Shown: positions 1 to 10,024, numbered from the stretch's first letter. The stretch: 64,000 nucleotides of DNA from Pseudomonadota bacterium (GCA_027624035.1 JAQBUI010000004.1:1-64000); one strand, 5' to 3'. Made by a program: numbers and translations. Notes: generated from the letters alone by a model not told the origin.

Positions 1-25
1 CACTGGTACAAGGTGCCAGCGTGAA

Positions 26-74
26 CACTTCCCTGCACGACAACGGCGTGGCCGACCCGGGCACGCTGAAGGCT
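26..74 (+). repeat. Dispersed structured intergenic repeat, copy A (partial)
   Basis: The segment ACTTCCCTGCACGACAACGG followed by CGTGGCCGACCCGGGCACGCTGAAGGCT matches the right half of the roughly 90-bp element seen complete at 32177-32266, 33191-33280 and 62010-62101. The left half is degenerate or absent here. The CACG...CGTG core of the second hairpin is retained. The rest of 1-248 shows no convincing gene. Confidence 0.6.
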
Positions 75-248
75 CCTAACTGACTGAATCACGCCACGAC
101 TATGTCGCGGTGGTGTCGGATCAGGGACTGTGGCACGGTGCCGACACCTCCCGCAGCGCAGCCAGTCGATCTGTCCCTTGCCCTGATCGAGTGGGTTTCC
201 GGGCTACTGACAGTGACCGCCATAGTGCCCGCCATGAGACCCATCGTT

Positions 249-1856
249 TCATGGCATGGTCGGCTGACCAATGGTGATCCGTTGATCGGCTTGCAGCGTC
301 TGAATCGTCACCTCGCCATCGGGCCAGGTCACGGTGATTTCCGCTTCCGTTGCCGGGCCCAGGCCAAAGTGCACCTCATAGGGGTTGTGAGAAACGTAGT
401 TGTTGCTGCCACCCATCTCACGGGTCTGCCGCTGCCCGGTGGGAACCACGAGGGCGATGTGCGCGCCAATGCCGAATGTATTCATACCCGCACCCCTTAG
501 ACGAAGGGTCAGGAAGTGGTTGTCATTGTCCGAATCATTTCGATAGAGCACCAGGTGATCGGGGGAGTTATTGGTAATCAGTATGTCTATATCGCCGTCT
601 CGCTCCACATCGAAACAGGCGACACCCCTGCCCTGGCCGACGTCTGCAAGGCCAACCTCCACTGCCCGCTCCATGAATTCGCCGCCTCCCAGGCCATGGT
701 AGAACCGTACCCGGTCTGCGGTGAAATCGCCGATCGGCCCGTCGATCCAGCCGTTCACGTGAAAGATGTCCAGACGGCCATCGTTGTCGAAGTCGGCAGC
801 ACAGGCACCCCATCCCCAGCCGCCATTGGCCACGCCACCGGCCTCGGTCACGTCTGCGAATACCCCGTTGCCATCATTACGATACAGGCGATTGCCAAAC
901 CGCACGCCCCCGATGACATCCAGGTTGTAAATCGACGTCACAAACCAGTCCATGTCTCCGTCGTTGTCATAGTCGCCTACGGCCGCGCCCATCCCGGACT
1001 GATCCTTGATCACCTGCCGATCGGTGATCCTCGTAAACGTGCCGTCATCGTTGTTGCGGTACACCTGGCTCTCCTCGAAATCCGATACCATCAACAGATC
1101 ACCATCACCATCGTTGTCGATGTCGCTGAAGTTGGGCGTAAAGCTCCAGTCTGTGTCCAGCTCAACGAGGGTATCGGCTATTCCTGACTCGATGCTGGTA
1201 CTCGTAAATGTCAGGTCGCCGTTGTTGCGCCACACGGTCTCTGTATCTTCCCGGGGCTGGCGCTGCGTGCCCCAGTGGGCCAGAAACAGGTCAAGGTAGC
1301 CATCCTTGTCATAGTCGTAGCAGGTGGCCGAAATGGTCGTCTCCGCCGTCATCGAGATTCCCGAGGCCGTGGTGATATCAACGAACCGACCGTCACGATT
1401 CTCAAACAGGGCTGCGGCACCACCCTTGACGCTGCCAATAAAAAGATCAAGATCACCATCCCCATCGATGTCCCCGAAGGCGGGGCCACTGGCCCAGTTC
1501 ACAAGATCCAGCCCCAGATCAGCGCTGGTTTCTTCCAGGACGCCGCCTTCGTTGGCGTAAAAGTGATTCGGGTCCCGGTTGCCACCCACCACAAGCAAGT
1601 CCACAAAGCCGTTACCATCGACATCTGCCGCGGCCACACCACCACCCATGAAGCGTACCCTCTCGGCCTCCAGTTCTTCCGTATAGGGCCGGTTCAGCCT
1701 GCTTTCGCTGGTTCTAGTGAAGACGATGGCGTCATTGGTGGCAGGTGGGTCGTTGTTGACCGGGGGCGTGGGCGCCGGCGCCCGTGCTGAGCCACCACTA
1801 CCACCACCACAACCATAGACACTCAGGCAAACAATCAAGACAATGCATTGGTACAT
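249..1856 (-). CDS. CRTAC1-type FG-GAP/ASPIC lipoprotein
   Basis: Predicted outer-surface lipoprotein of about 535 aa. I chose the ATG at 1856 because it begins a compact lipoprotein signal (MYQCIVLIVCLSVYGC) followed by Gly/Ser linker; the track start at 2012 is a TTG that would put a long tail before the signal. The body is a run of FG-GAP/VCBS repeats with calcium-loop motifs such as DGDGDLDLFIG and DNDGDGDLL, which normally build a beta-propeller. The C-terminus has the UnbV/ASPIC module (GIGAHIALVVPTG, HFGLGPATEAEITVTWPDG). The family is common in marine and soil bacteria; its exact role is unknown, with adhesion or binding usually proposed. A clear paralogue lies at 11002-12693. No enzymatic residues are evident. 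Confidence 0.85.
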   Translation of the reverse strand: MYQCIVLIVCLSVYGCGGGSGGSARAPAPTPPVNNDPPATNDAIVFTRTSESRLNRPYTEELEAERVRFMGGGVAAADVDGNGFVDLLVVGGNRDPNHFYANEGGVLEETSADLGLDLVNWASGPAFGDIDGDGDLDLFIGSVKGGAAALFENRDGRFVDITTASGISMTAETTISATCYDYDKDGYLDLFLAHWGTQRQPREDTETVWRNNGDLTFTSTSIESGIADTLVELDTDWSFTPNFSDIDNDGDGDLLMVSDFEESQVYRNNDDGTFTRITDRQVIKDQSGMGAAVGDYDNDGDMDWFVTSIYNLDVIGGVRFGNRLYRNDGNGVFADVTEAGGVANGGWGWGACAADFDNDGRLDIFHVNGWIDGPIGDFTADRVRFYHGLGGGEFMERAVEVGLADVGQGRGVACFDVERDGDIDILITNNSPDHLVLYRNDSDNDNHFLTLRLRGAGMNTFGIGAHIALVVPTGQRQTREMGGSNNYVSHNPYEVHFGLGPATEAEITVTWPDGEVTIQTLQADQRITIGQPTMP

Positions 1857-2121
1857 CGGATCACCGGACGCAGCAGGTAGTCTGCTCTGGTCGCCAGTAT
1901 GACCAGCACGCGATGCAGGTGGATTCGGAAATCCGTAGCCGGTATTTCTAGAGAGCGTACGCAAGATTTGCAGATGCGCTTTAACCGCCCGGAGGATCGA
2001 ATATGAGTTCAAGGTAGTTATCGCGGAAGAGGCTTTAATCAGATATTCCCCAGTCTACAAAAAGAGTGATCGGGTTGACATTCAATCCCACGGAAGGCCA
2101 CTCATTGATCGAACCCTGGCT

Positions 2122-4404
2122 GTGCCTTTGGTCATCATTGAACGGAGCGTATACTGGCGGTGGGTGGTCCCTGGAGGTGAAATTCTGAGCAGATACATAC
2201 TGAGTCGCGTCATTATCCTCCTGGTAGTGACCCTTGTGACAAGCTGCGGAGGTGGGGGCGGTGGGCCCTCGTCACAGCCGGCAACATCAACGGACTCACA
2301 CCTCGAAGTATCGGGCGGGTCGGGCACTGGGGTGTTCAAGGCTGGCGAGGTCGTTTCCGTCAGCGCGCAAGACGCCCAGCAAGGCTACTACTTCTCTCAC
2401 TGGTCCAGCAACGACGGCGGCGTGTTTGACGATCCCCGCGCGCGGAGCACGAGGTTCGCCATCCCGGACGCCGGCATCATCAGAATCAGGGCGAACTTTG
2501 TTCCAGGGGTCGCCCCCGACCGCGACGTATCCGTTGCCCGGCGCTGGAGCGAGGTTCTGTTGCAGGCGATCCGCAATGATTTTGCACGCCCCACCGTCCA
2601 TGCACGCAATCTGTTCCATATCTCATCTGCCATGTACGATGCCTGGGCGACTTACGCCGAGGCAGAACGTCCATGGCTGCTGGGCGGCTCAAGGGCCGGG
2701 GTGGAGTGCCCGCTTCCCTCACTGGCCCTGCCGGACGATACCGAAACAGCAAGAACCCGGGCAATCAGCTATGCCGCCTATCGAATCATTCGCCACCGGT
2801 TTGTTGACTCCCCGGGGGCCAGTCGTATTACCAGTGACGCGAATGCATTGATGGGTCTGCTCGGGTTTGATGTCAATGACATGTCAACAGACCTCGGCTC
2901 CGGTTCTGCCGCTGCGCTGGGCAATCATATTGCACAGTGCTATATCGAATTCGGACTGGCAGATGGAGCAAACGAAGAGAACTACTATATCAACCGACAC
3001 TACGTTCCCGTGAACCGGGAATTGCGGCCTGAATTGCCGGGCAATCCACTCATCAGCGATCTGAACCGCTGGCAACCCCTGCTGCTGATTGAGTTTGTTG
3101 ATCAGGCAGGCAATCCCACGGTCCAGCGGGAGGGCACGATTGCATTCGGTGGTCCGAATCAGCCGGAATTCCTCAGCCCCGAGTGGGGTGCCGTGGTGCC
3201 GTTTGCGCTGTCCGATGATGACCTGACGGTTTATCAACGGGACGGCTTTGACTACTGGGTCTATCACGACCCTGGCATGCCACCCACCATCGAAGGAGAT
3301 CTGGCGGATAACCACAAGTGGGCCTTTTCCCTGGTCTCCATCTGGTCGTCCCATCTTGACCCGGAAGACGGCGTGATGATTGATATTTCACCCGCCAGCC
3401 TAGGCAATATCCAGACCTACCCCACAGCTTTCGAGGACTATCCGTCGTTCTACAACACCCTGGACGGCGGCGATGCCAGTATTGGCTATGATGTCAATCC
3501 GGCTACGGGCGCGCCCTATGAGCCGCAGATGGTTCCAAGAGGTGACTACACGCGGGTCCTGGCAGAGTTCTGGGCCGACGGTCCGGAGTCGGAAACGCCT
3601 CCCGGGCACTGGTTTGTCATCCTCAACGAGGTGAACGATCACCCGCTGCTGGTGCGGCGCTTTGCCGGTTCAGGCCCGGTACTCGATCTGCTGGAGTGGG
3701 ATATCAAAGCGTATTTCGTTCTCGGGGGGGCCATGCATGACGCGGCGGTGACCGCCTGGGGCATCAAGGGCTGGTATGACTATATTCGTCCCATTTCCTC
3801 TTTGCGGGCCATGGCAGACCTGGGGCAGAGTTCTGATGAGAACGCGCCGTCCTATCATGAGAACGGCATTCCCCTGCAGGACGGTCTTATTGAACTGGTG
3901 CAAGCCGGTGACCCGCTGGCAGGTGACGGCAACGAGCATGTTGGCAAGATCAAGCTCAATGCCTGGCGCGGCCCTGACTTTGTTGAGGACGCTGCCAGCG
4001 ATCATGCGGGAGCAGGCTGGATTCTGGCAGAAAACTGGTGGCCCTATCAGCGCCCGACGTTTGTTACGCCACCGTTCGCGGGGTACATATCAGGCCATTC
4101 CACCTACTCCAGGGCAGCCGCGGAAGTGATGACGGCGATCACCGGAGATGCCTATTTCCCCGGAGGCATGAGCGGCTTTGACATTGCCCGGGACGAATTT
4201 CTGGTATTTGAAAATGGCCCGAGTGTGGACATGACGCTGCAGTGGGCAACCTATCGCGATGCCTCGGACCAATGCAGCCTGTCCAGAATCTGGGGCGGTA
4301 TCCATCCGCCTGTCGATGACATCCCCGGGAGACTGATCGGCATCAGGATTGGTACCGATGCATTCAGCCACGCACTCACCTTCTTTGAGGGGGCCAGCCC
4401 CTAG
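2122..4404 (+). CDS. Vanadium-dependent haloperoxidase/PAP2-like lipoprotein
   Basis: About 740-760 aa. The N-terminus is a lipoprotein signal (VIILLVVTLVTSC then GGGGGG). Next comes a short InlB-like bacterial repeat domain (about residues 50-125: FKAGEVVSVSAQDAQQGYYF), then a haloperoxidase-type helical fold. All three vanadate/phosphate-binding signatures are visible: K-x6-RP (KGWYDYIRP, about residue 548), SGHSTYSRA (about 657) and SR-x5-H (SRIWGGIHP, about 720). This supports a vanadium haloperoxidase or acid-phosphatase-like enzyme exported to the envelope; halogenating activity cannot be inferred. The track start is GTG 2122. A better-placed Shine-Dalgarno (GGAGGT, 2173-2178) sits 6 nt before an in-frame CTG at 2185, which would give a tidy signal peptide, so the start is uncertain. 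Confidence 0.82.
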   Translation: MPLVIIERSVYWRWVVPGGEILSRYILSRVIILLVVTLVTSCGGGGGGPSSQPATSTDSHLEVSGGSGTGVFKAGEVVSVSAQDAQQGYYFSHWSSNDGGVFDDPRARSTRFAIPDAGIIRIRANFVPGVAPDRDVSVARRWSEVLLQAIRNDFARPTVHARNLFHISSAMYDAWATYAEAERPWLLGGSRAGVECPLPSLALPDDTETARTRAISYAAYRIIRHRFVDSPGASRITSDANALMGLLGFDVNDMSTDLGSGSAAALGNHIAQCYIEFGLADGANEENYYINRHYVPVNRELRPELPGNPLISDLNRWQPLLLIEFVDQAGNPTVQREGTIAFGGPNQPEFLSPEWGAVVPFALSDDDLTVYQRDGFDYWVYHDPGMPPTIEGDLADNHKWAFSLVSIWSSHLDPEDGVMIDISPASLGNIQTYPTAFEDYPSFYNTLDGGDASIGYDVNPATGAPYEPQMVPRGDYTRVLAEFWADGPESETPPGHWFVILNEVNDHPLLVRRFAGSGPVLDLLEWDIKAYFVLGGAMHDAAVTAWGIKGWYDYIRPISSLRAMADLGQSSDENAPSYHENGIPLQDGLIELVQAGDPLAGDGNEHVGKIKLNAWRGPDFVEDAASDHAGAGWILAENWWPYQRPTFVTPPFAGYISGHSTYSRAAAEVMTAITGDAYFPGGMSGFDIARDEFLVFENGPSVDMTLQWATYRDASDQCSLSRIWGGIHPPVDDIPGRLIGIRIGTDAFSHALTFFEGASP

Positions 4405-4414
4405 CAGCGATTCA

Positions 4415-4437
4415 CGGCATGTCTCAGGCATGCCGCT
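4415..4437 (+). terminator. Possible weak hairpin after haloperoxidase gene
   Basis: CGGCATG and CATGCCG form a 7-bp stem with a short loop just after the stop codon, followed by CTTT. The T-tract is poor, so this is at best a weak terminator. Confidence 0.3.
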
Positions 4438-4665
4438 TTGTGCAAGAAAGTTGCTCACCTGGCGCCTCGTATCAGTGATCTTCCATCAAGGTCTCGATCG
4501 GACCCGCCAGATCGTCTGCCATCCGATTGACCTGTCCGACACCTGTCGAGGGGCAAGCCACGGGTAAGTTAGCTTTCAGTGATATCCCGGATTGCCGTGT
4601 TGATTACCAAGGGAGACATGGGCAGGACAGTGTAGAATCGCCGATTCCCGGACAGGCCTTATACC

Positions 4666-5934
4666 TTGACAGACCATCATGACCCATACGGTGCGTTGCG
4701 CATCCCCCTGTTCCGCAACTTCCTGGTGACCACCTGCCTCGTTGGCATGGGAACTGCGGCCCAGGGCCTCGCCATCGGCTGGGAGGTCTATGACCGCACA
4801 GAGAAGGCACTGTCTCTGGGTCTGGTTGGGCTGGTGCAGGCCATTCCCATGTTGCTCTTCACGTTGCCTGCCGGATACCTGGCGGATGTCTTCGACCGGC
4901 GCAAACTGATGATGTGGAGCCTTCTGGGCGCCACCGTTTCCTCACTGGCCCTGGGCATCGCAAGCTACCACAACGCACCCATCGAGTGGCTCTATGTCTT
5001 GCTGTTCATTGATGCAACGTTTCTCCGTATCGGCTGGCCAGCGCGCTCCGCCATTATGCCGCTGCTGGTCCCACATGAGTTGTTCGAGAATGCGGTCAAG
5101 TGGCGAACCAGCCTGATGCAGGTCACAGGGATTGCGGGCCCGGCGATTGGAGGCATCGTGATCGCCATCAATATTCAGGCCGCGTATTTCCTGAGCGCAC
5201 TGTCTTCTGCGGCGTTTATCCTTTTTCTTTCGGGCATGCGCCTACCCGAGGCACCGCGGAGCCATCGCGGAAACATGATCGGTCAGGTGGCTGAAGGGTT
5301 GAGGTTTGTGTGGCGGCGTCAAGTGCTGCTTGGCGCAATTTCTCTTGATCTCTTTGCCGTGTTGCTGGGTGGCGCGGTCTATCTGCTGCCCATCTTCGCC
5401 CGCGATATTATTGATGCCAGCGCCCTTGGACTTGAACCTGAAGAAGTCCTTGGATGGCTGCGTGCCGGTCCTGCCGCCGGTGCCGTGGTCATGGCGCTGC
5501 TGCTGGCATACCTGCCACCGATCAGGCGGTCCGGGCACATTCTTTACTGGTCGGTTGCCGGATTTGGCGTCGCCACGATTGCGTTCGGATTCTCTACTCA
5601 CTTCTGGCTGTCAATGGCGGCACTGGCACTGACCGGCGCATTCGATAACATCAGCATGGTCATTCGGCAGGTCATTACCCAGATGAGTACGCCAAACGAA
5701 ATGCGAGGTCGGGTTTCAGCCGTGAGTTCCATCTTCGTTGGCTCTTCCAATGAACTGGGTGGCTTCGAATCAGGGCTGGTAGCAGAACTGACCACACCGG
5801 TCATCTCGGTGGTCGCAGGGGGAGTTGGCACCCTGCTCGTGGTCGGCAGCTGGTGTGGGCTGTTTCCCCGGCTGCTGTCGCTGGGCCCGCTTTCGTCCTT
5901 GACGCCGGAGCGACTCGCTGCGGAGACGAAGTAG
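4666..5934 (+). CDS. MFS transporter (EntS-like, MFS_3 type)
   Basis: 422-aa polytopic inner-membrane protein with about 12 hydrophobic segments, most like the enterobactin-exporter/MFS_3 group. It starts RIPLFRNFLVTTCLVGMG and has the inter-helix motif GYLADVFDRRKLM between TM2 and TM3, the family's G-x-x-x-D-R motif. The second half has a matching loop (NEMRGRVSAVSSIFVG). The start used is TTG 4666; the next in-frame Met is about 27 residues in and would cut TM1, so TTG is preferred although the SD is weak. It lies alone between the haloperoxidase gene and a convergent ABC operon. The exported substrate is unknown. Confidence 0.82.
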   Translation: MTDHHDPYGALRIPLFRNFLVTTCLVGMGTAAQGLAIGWEVYDRTEKALSLGLVGLVQAIPMLLFTLPAGYLADVFDRRKLMMWSLLGATVSSLALGIASYHNAPIEWLYVLLFIDATFLRIGWPARSAIMPLLVPHELFENAVKWRTSLMQVTGIAGPAIGGIVIAINIQAAYFLSALSSAAFILFLSGMRLPEAPRSHRGNMIGQVAEGLRFVWRRQVLLGAISLDLFAVLLGGAVYLLPIFARDIIDASALGLEPEEVLGWLRAGPAAGAVVMALLLAYLPPIRRSGHILYWSVAGFGVATIAFGFSTHFWLSMAALALTGAFDNISMVIRQVITQMSTPNEMRGRVSAVSSIFVGSSNELGGFESGLVAELTTPVISVVAGGVGTLLVVGSWCGLFPRLLSLGPLSSLTPERLAAETK

Positions 5935-5970
5935 ACCAGCCTGACGTCATTAGACTGGGAAATCCCTGCT

Positions 5971-6004
5971 CACGGTCCTTTTCCGCGACCGCTGCGTTGG
6001 CGTG
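5971..6004. repeat. Short dispersed repeat (CTTTTCCGCGA..GCTGCGTTGG)
   Basis: The sequence CCTTTTCCGCGACCGCTGCG TTGG here closely matches CCTTTTTCCGCGATAGCTGC GTTGG near 13620-13646. Both lie in intergenic DNA next to gene ends. It is probably a small dispersed repeat; nothing suggests a gene. Confidence 0.4.
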
Positions 6005-6045
6005 ATGCCATCGATGCCGATAGGCACTCGAGGTTTCCGACACCA

Positions 6046-8076
6046 CTAATCCGACCCGACTATTCCAACATAGCGTCTATAAAAGCCACCCGGCGAGGTC
6101 ATCAGTTCACGGTGTGAGCCCTGTTCCCTGATGATGCCGTCCTCCAGGAAAACGATCGAGTCTGCGCGGCGTACCGTGGACAGTCTATGTGCAATGATAA
6201 TGAGCAGGCGGTCCTTTGCCAGCGAGTCCAGGGATTCGAACAACCTGTTCTCCGTTTCCGGGTCGAGGGCCGCGGTGGGTTCGTCGAGAATCAGAACCCG
6301 GGCGTTTCTGACCAGACCGCGTGCAATACAGAGCCGCTGTTGCTGCCCCACGGAAAGCGTATTACCAGACCGGCCGAGAACGGTGTCGATGCCCTGGGGC
6401 ATCTCGTCAACAAAGTCGCTGCACCCGGCCATGGTCAGTGCGGCAATGATCTCGGCGTCGCTCGCGTCAGGGTTTGCGAGCAGCAGGTTATCCCGGATGC
6501 TCTCAGCCAGCAGCAGGTGCTCCTGAAAGACGTAGGCGATGTGGCTGCGGATGCTGTCAATGTCCAGTTCATTCATGTCACGCCCGTCAAACAACACGCG
6601 GCCTCGCGTGGGTTTCAAAAAACCGGGTAGCAGATAGGCGAGGCTGGTTTTTCCAGCACCGGACGGTCCGACGAAAGCGACGACCTTACCTAGTGGCAGG
6701 TCCAATGAGATGTCCTTGAGTGCCTGCCTTCCATCCGGGTAGGCATAGTCAACGTGTTCGATAGTGATCCCCTGGCTGATTGCAGGCAGCAACTCGGGAC
6801 CAGAGAGATCGTCGTCCGACGGATAATCGATGAAGTAGAAAATCCGCCGGGCGGGGGCCAGCTTGATCTGCGCGTTGAGCCAGAATCCGCCCAAGCCTGC
6901 CGCGCTCACCACAATCCCGTAAAATATCCCGAACAGGACACCAAAGTCACCAGGAGACATCGCTCCCTCGATGACGCTGTCGGTGATGAGTATCGTGACG
7001 TATGTACCAAGACCGAGTACCACCACCCCGGCACTGACAAACAGCAACGTACCTACGACGATCGCGGCGCGTTCACGAAAATAGGATTCCTCACTGCGTT
7101 TCGCAAACCGCTCCGTCTCCTGCTGCATGCCACCCAGGCTTTGCACGGCGTCGATGCTAGAGACGGTCTCTTCCAGTGCATTGGTGGTAGCAGAACCCGC
7201 CGAGCGTTTGGTCTGGTGGATGCGCCGCATGATACCGGCCACTGGAAACGTGATGACAAAGACGATCGGTAGCGCCAACCAGGCGATCCAGACAAGCTCC
7301 GGCGCGGTGGTACCGTACGAATACTCGATCAGGTACATGTTGATGACAACACCCAGGATTGAAAAGAACATCTCCACGGTCATGCCAACGCAGGCGAGCG
7401 GAATGCTGGCACTGTCGTAAAGTACGCGATAGATCGAGTCACCCGTGCGCTTTTCAGTCAGCAATGACATTGGCAGGCGTGTCAGCCGTTGAAACAGTCG
7501 GGTACGAATACTGTCAGCGATGCCCTGGGTCAGCCGGACGGACACCCAGTAGTCCACGAGCCCGATCAGACCGCCCGAGGCTGAAAGCCCGTCACTCACC
7601 TTGTTTTCGGATGCGGAGGTCTCGTCCAGGCCGGCATATTGGCTCCCGTACGTACCCACATGGTTGATGCCAGCCCGGGTGCCGATCAACAGCAGCGCGA
7701 TGCAGTAGCCGATTGACAAGGTGAACATGATCTCGGTGGGTGACATCCCGGTCAGGTAGTCAACGATGGGATGCATAAATGGCGGGTAGGGCGCCTCGTT
7801 GTCGGTGAAGGGCTTCTGCAGCAGGACGTTATCGATCACGATTTTTGAGAGCCACGGCAGCATCAACGTGGGTAACACCATGCCCAGCTGGAACAGAAAT
7901 TTGGCGGCAAACAGACCCTTTACATGCCTCAGTATGGCGATACATCGGCCGAGCAATAAAAGGGCTTCACCCGAGGTGATTTCAGTGTCGGTATCAATAC
8001 GGTCGTCATAGTGCGCCTCGCCGATAAATCTGTTGACCACGCCGTCCTGGTCTTGGTCCACCTGGGCTTCACTCAT
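6046..8076 (-). CDS. ABC exporter, TMD-NBD half-transporter (second gene of pair)
   Basis: About 676 aa. The ATG at 8076 is preferred over the track start at 8124 because it overlaps the TGA of the upstream subunit (ATGAGTGA, 8 nt), a typical translationally coupled pair. An N-terminal six-helix type I exporter domain (about residues 30-350) is followed by a nucleotide-binding domain with Walker A (GPSGAGKTS), signature LSVGQQQR, Walker B ending LILDEPTAALD with catalytic Glu, and the H-loop IIAHRLSTVRR. It should form a heterodimer with the 8069-10024 product in the inner membrane. The TMD has an unusually long soluble stretch between early helices (GTYGSQYAGLDETSASENK). Substrate unknown. 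Confidence 0.85.
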   Translation of the reverse strand: MSEAQVDQDQDGVVNRFIGEAHYDDRIDTDTEITSGEALLLLGRCIAILRHVKGLFAAKFLFQLGMVLPTLMLPWLSKIVIDNVLLQKPFTDNEAPYPPFMHPIVDYLTGMSPTEIMFTLSIGYCIALLLIGTRAGINHVGTYGSQYAGLDETSASENKVSDGLSASGGLIGLVDYWVSVRLTQGIADSIRTRLFQRLTRLPMSLLTEKRTGDSIYRVLYDSASIPLACVGMTVEMFFSILGVVINMYLIEYSYGTTAPELVWIAWLALPIVFVITFPVAGIMRRIHQTKRSAGSATTNALEETVSSIDAVQSLGGMQQETERFAKRSEESYFRERAAIVVGTLLFVSAGVVVLGLGTYVTILITDSVIEGAMSPGDFGVLFGIFYGIVVSAAGLGGFWLNAQIKLAPARRIFYFIDYPSDDDLSGPELLPAISQGITIEHVDYAYPDGRQALKDISLDLPLGKVVAFVGPSGAGKTSLAYLLPGFLKPTRGRVLFDGRDMNELDIDSIRSHIAYVFQEHLLLAESIRDNLLLANPDASDAEIIAALTMAGCSDFVDEMPQGIDTVLGRSGNTLSVGQQQRLCIARGLVRNARVLILDEPTAALDPETENRLFESLDSLAKDRLLIIIAHRLSTVRRADSIVFLEDGIIREQGSHRELMTSPGGFYRRYVGIVGSD

Positions 8077-10024
8077 CGTGGCTGACCTCGCCAGACTGCA
8101 GGCTGGCATCGAAAAATGCCGCATAACGGCCCGGTCGAGCCAGCAGTTCCTCGTGGGTGCCGACCTCTTTCAGGTGGCCATCTTCAAGAAAGGCAATCTG
8201 GTCAGCGTTGCGGATCGTCGACAGTCGGTGGGTGATCAGAAAGACGATCCTGTCTTTGCCCCAGACCGCCAGGTTGTTCATCACCGCCAACTCGGTTTCT
8301 GCATCCAGCGATGCGGTCGGTTCATCCAGCACCAGTACTGGCGTGTTGCGCACAATCGCTCGTGCAAGCGAGAGCCGCTGCCGCTGACCGGTGGAGAGTT
8401 TTCCGCCCCGTTCACCGAGTTCCGTGTCATAGCCCTGCTCCATCGCGTCGATGAAATCATCGGCGCAGGCAACCCGGGCCGCGGCGACGACGTCACTGCG
8501 GCTCACGTTCTTCACGGCATAGCTGATGTTGTCTGCAACGGTGGCGGCAAACAGAACATTGCGTTGCAGTGCGATGGCGGTGTTGTCGCGGACATCCTGA
8601 ACACGCATTTCACGCAGATCGGTGCCGTTAATCAGTACGGCTCCCTGGTCCGGATCATACAGACGCAGCAACAGTGACATCAGCGTTGACTTGCCCGCGC
8701 CGCTGCTGCCGACAATCGCGGTAATGGTCCCGACCCGCGCGGTCAGATCAACGCCCTTGAGGATTTGCAGTGAGCCCTCATAGGAGAAGTGCACGTCCCG
8801 CCATTGAATCTCGGTGATTGGATCAGGAAAGGGTACGGGTGAAGCCGGGTCAACCACCTCCGGTTCGAGGTCAAGCAGATAGAACGCCCGTTCAAGACCA
8901 ATAAACAGGTCCTGCAGGAGGGCCCAGCGCCTTACCAGACCTGATGATTCAAACATCGTGCCGGTCAGACGACCACGGGCGTCCTGGAAGGCGCCGAGGT
9001 TCCATACGGCGTAACCGATCAGCGTTGCGACAGCTGCGCCAAGAAATGTCTCTCGTTCATCAAGTACCCAGACGACGATGATGTATTCGGTGGCAATAAT
9101 CAGCAGGAGGCTGAGCGATCGTGTCACCAGGTCCAGCACGACGACAGTCATCCGCATATACAGCGCGGCATCCAGGGCGTTTCTGGAATCGGTATGGAAA
9201 CGGTCGAGGATGCGCTTCTCGCCCTGGTTTGCCTTGACGACCTTGAGCGCGGTCATGCTTTCCTGTAGCCGCGACAGCAGGTCACTGTTGGTGACCCGGT
9301 TGGCCAGCGCCCGGAACCGCAGTTGTGGCGTCATCACCGCGGTCACGATGACCATGGGGATGATCACCACGACGCAGGCAACGGCAATTCTTGGATCGAA
9401 GAAAGCGATGAATACGAGCCCTGTCAGGATGCCATAGATCTGCATCACGGGTCCCACGACGGCAGACTGTATCAGACTCGTGATTGTCGATGAGTCCTTG
9501 TAGATACGAAAAATCGCATCACCCACCCTGGACTGGGCGTGAAACCGCAGCGAGAGGTGTTCCGCCTTGGTCATCATGGCGACCCGCAGGTTCTGGTTGA
9601 TCATCTGCCAGATCCAGATGTTGTAGTAGAACAGCAGTGTACCGATGGGTATTAATACGACGCCGAGGACCAGCGCCCAGATGATGGTGTGGTTGCGTAC
9701 CACCTTCCGCTGTTCGGCGGTGAGAGAATCCGCTTCATTGACGTTGTCTTCGATGTCGTGGGTCACATAGGACGAATCGACAAACAGGATCGCTGCCTGC
9801 AGGGGTTGCAGTTTGTCTCCCACCAGTATCTTGTTGTTGAAGATATCAGTCGCGACCAGGGCAGCGCCGGCAACCAGCAGGGCGGCGAGCCCCCCTGTTC
9901 CCATCAGGAACAGGACGTGCCTGACGAGCGGTTTCATGTACGGCCATGCGCGGAGGATCAGCTGCCCGATGCGTCGCAGGCTGATGGGCGGAAACTCGTC
10001 GAAGTAATGGCTGATGTCAGTCAT
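8069..10024 (-). CDS. ABC exporter, TMD-NBD half-transporter (first gene of pair)
   Basis: 651 aa, ATG start at 10024. Type I exporter membrane domain with about six helices (first about residues 38-60), then an NBD with Walker A (GSSGAGKST), signature LSTGQRQR, Walker B LVLDEPTASLDAETE and H-loop LITHRLSTIRN. Both ATPase sites appear canonical in this pair, unlike the pair at 40318-43871. A stretch between TM1 and TM2 (VDSSYVTHDIEDNVNEADSL) is longer than usual and probably periplasmic. The two genes form a two-gene operon with an 8-nt overlap. Lipid, drug or peptide export are all possible. Confidence 0.85.
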   Translation of the reverse strand: MTDISHYFDEFPPISLRRIGQLILRAWPYMKPLVRHVLFLMGTGGLAALLVAGAALVATDIFNNKILVGDKLQPLQAAILFVDSSYVTHDIEDNVNEADSLTAEQRKVVRNHTIIWALVLGVVLIPIGTLLFYYNIWIWQMINQNLRVAMMTKAEHLSLRFHAQSRVGDAIFRIYKDSSTITSLIQSAVVGPVMQIYGILTGLVFIAFFDPRIAVACVVVIIPMVIVTAVMTPQLRFRALANRVTNSDLLSRLQESMTALKVVKANQGEKRILDRFHTDSRNALDAALYMRMTVVVLDLVTRSLSLLLIIATEYIIVVWVLDERETFLGAAVATLIGYAVWNLGAFQDARGRLTGTMFESSGLVRRWALLQDLFIGLERAFYLLDLEPEVVDPASPVPFPDPITEIQWRDVHFSYEGSLQILKGVDLTARVGTITAIVGSSGAGKSTLMSLLLRLYDPDQGAVLINGTDLREMRVQDVRDNTAIALQRNVLFAATVADNISYAVKNVSRSDVVAAARVACADDFIDAMEQGYDTELGERGGKLSTGQRQRLSLARAIVRNTPVLVLDEPTASLDAETELAVMNNLAVWGKDRIVFLITHRLSTIRNADQIAFLEDGHLKEVGTHEELLARPGRYAAFFDASLQSGEVSHDE

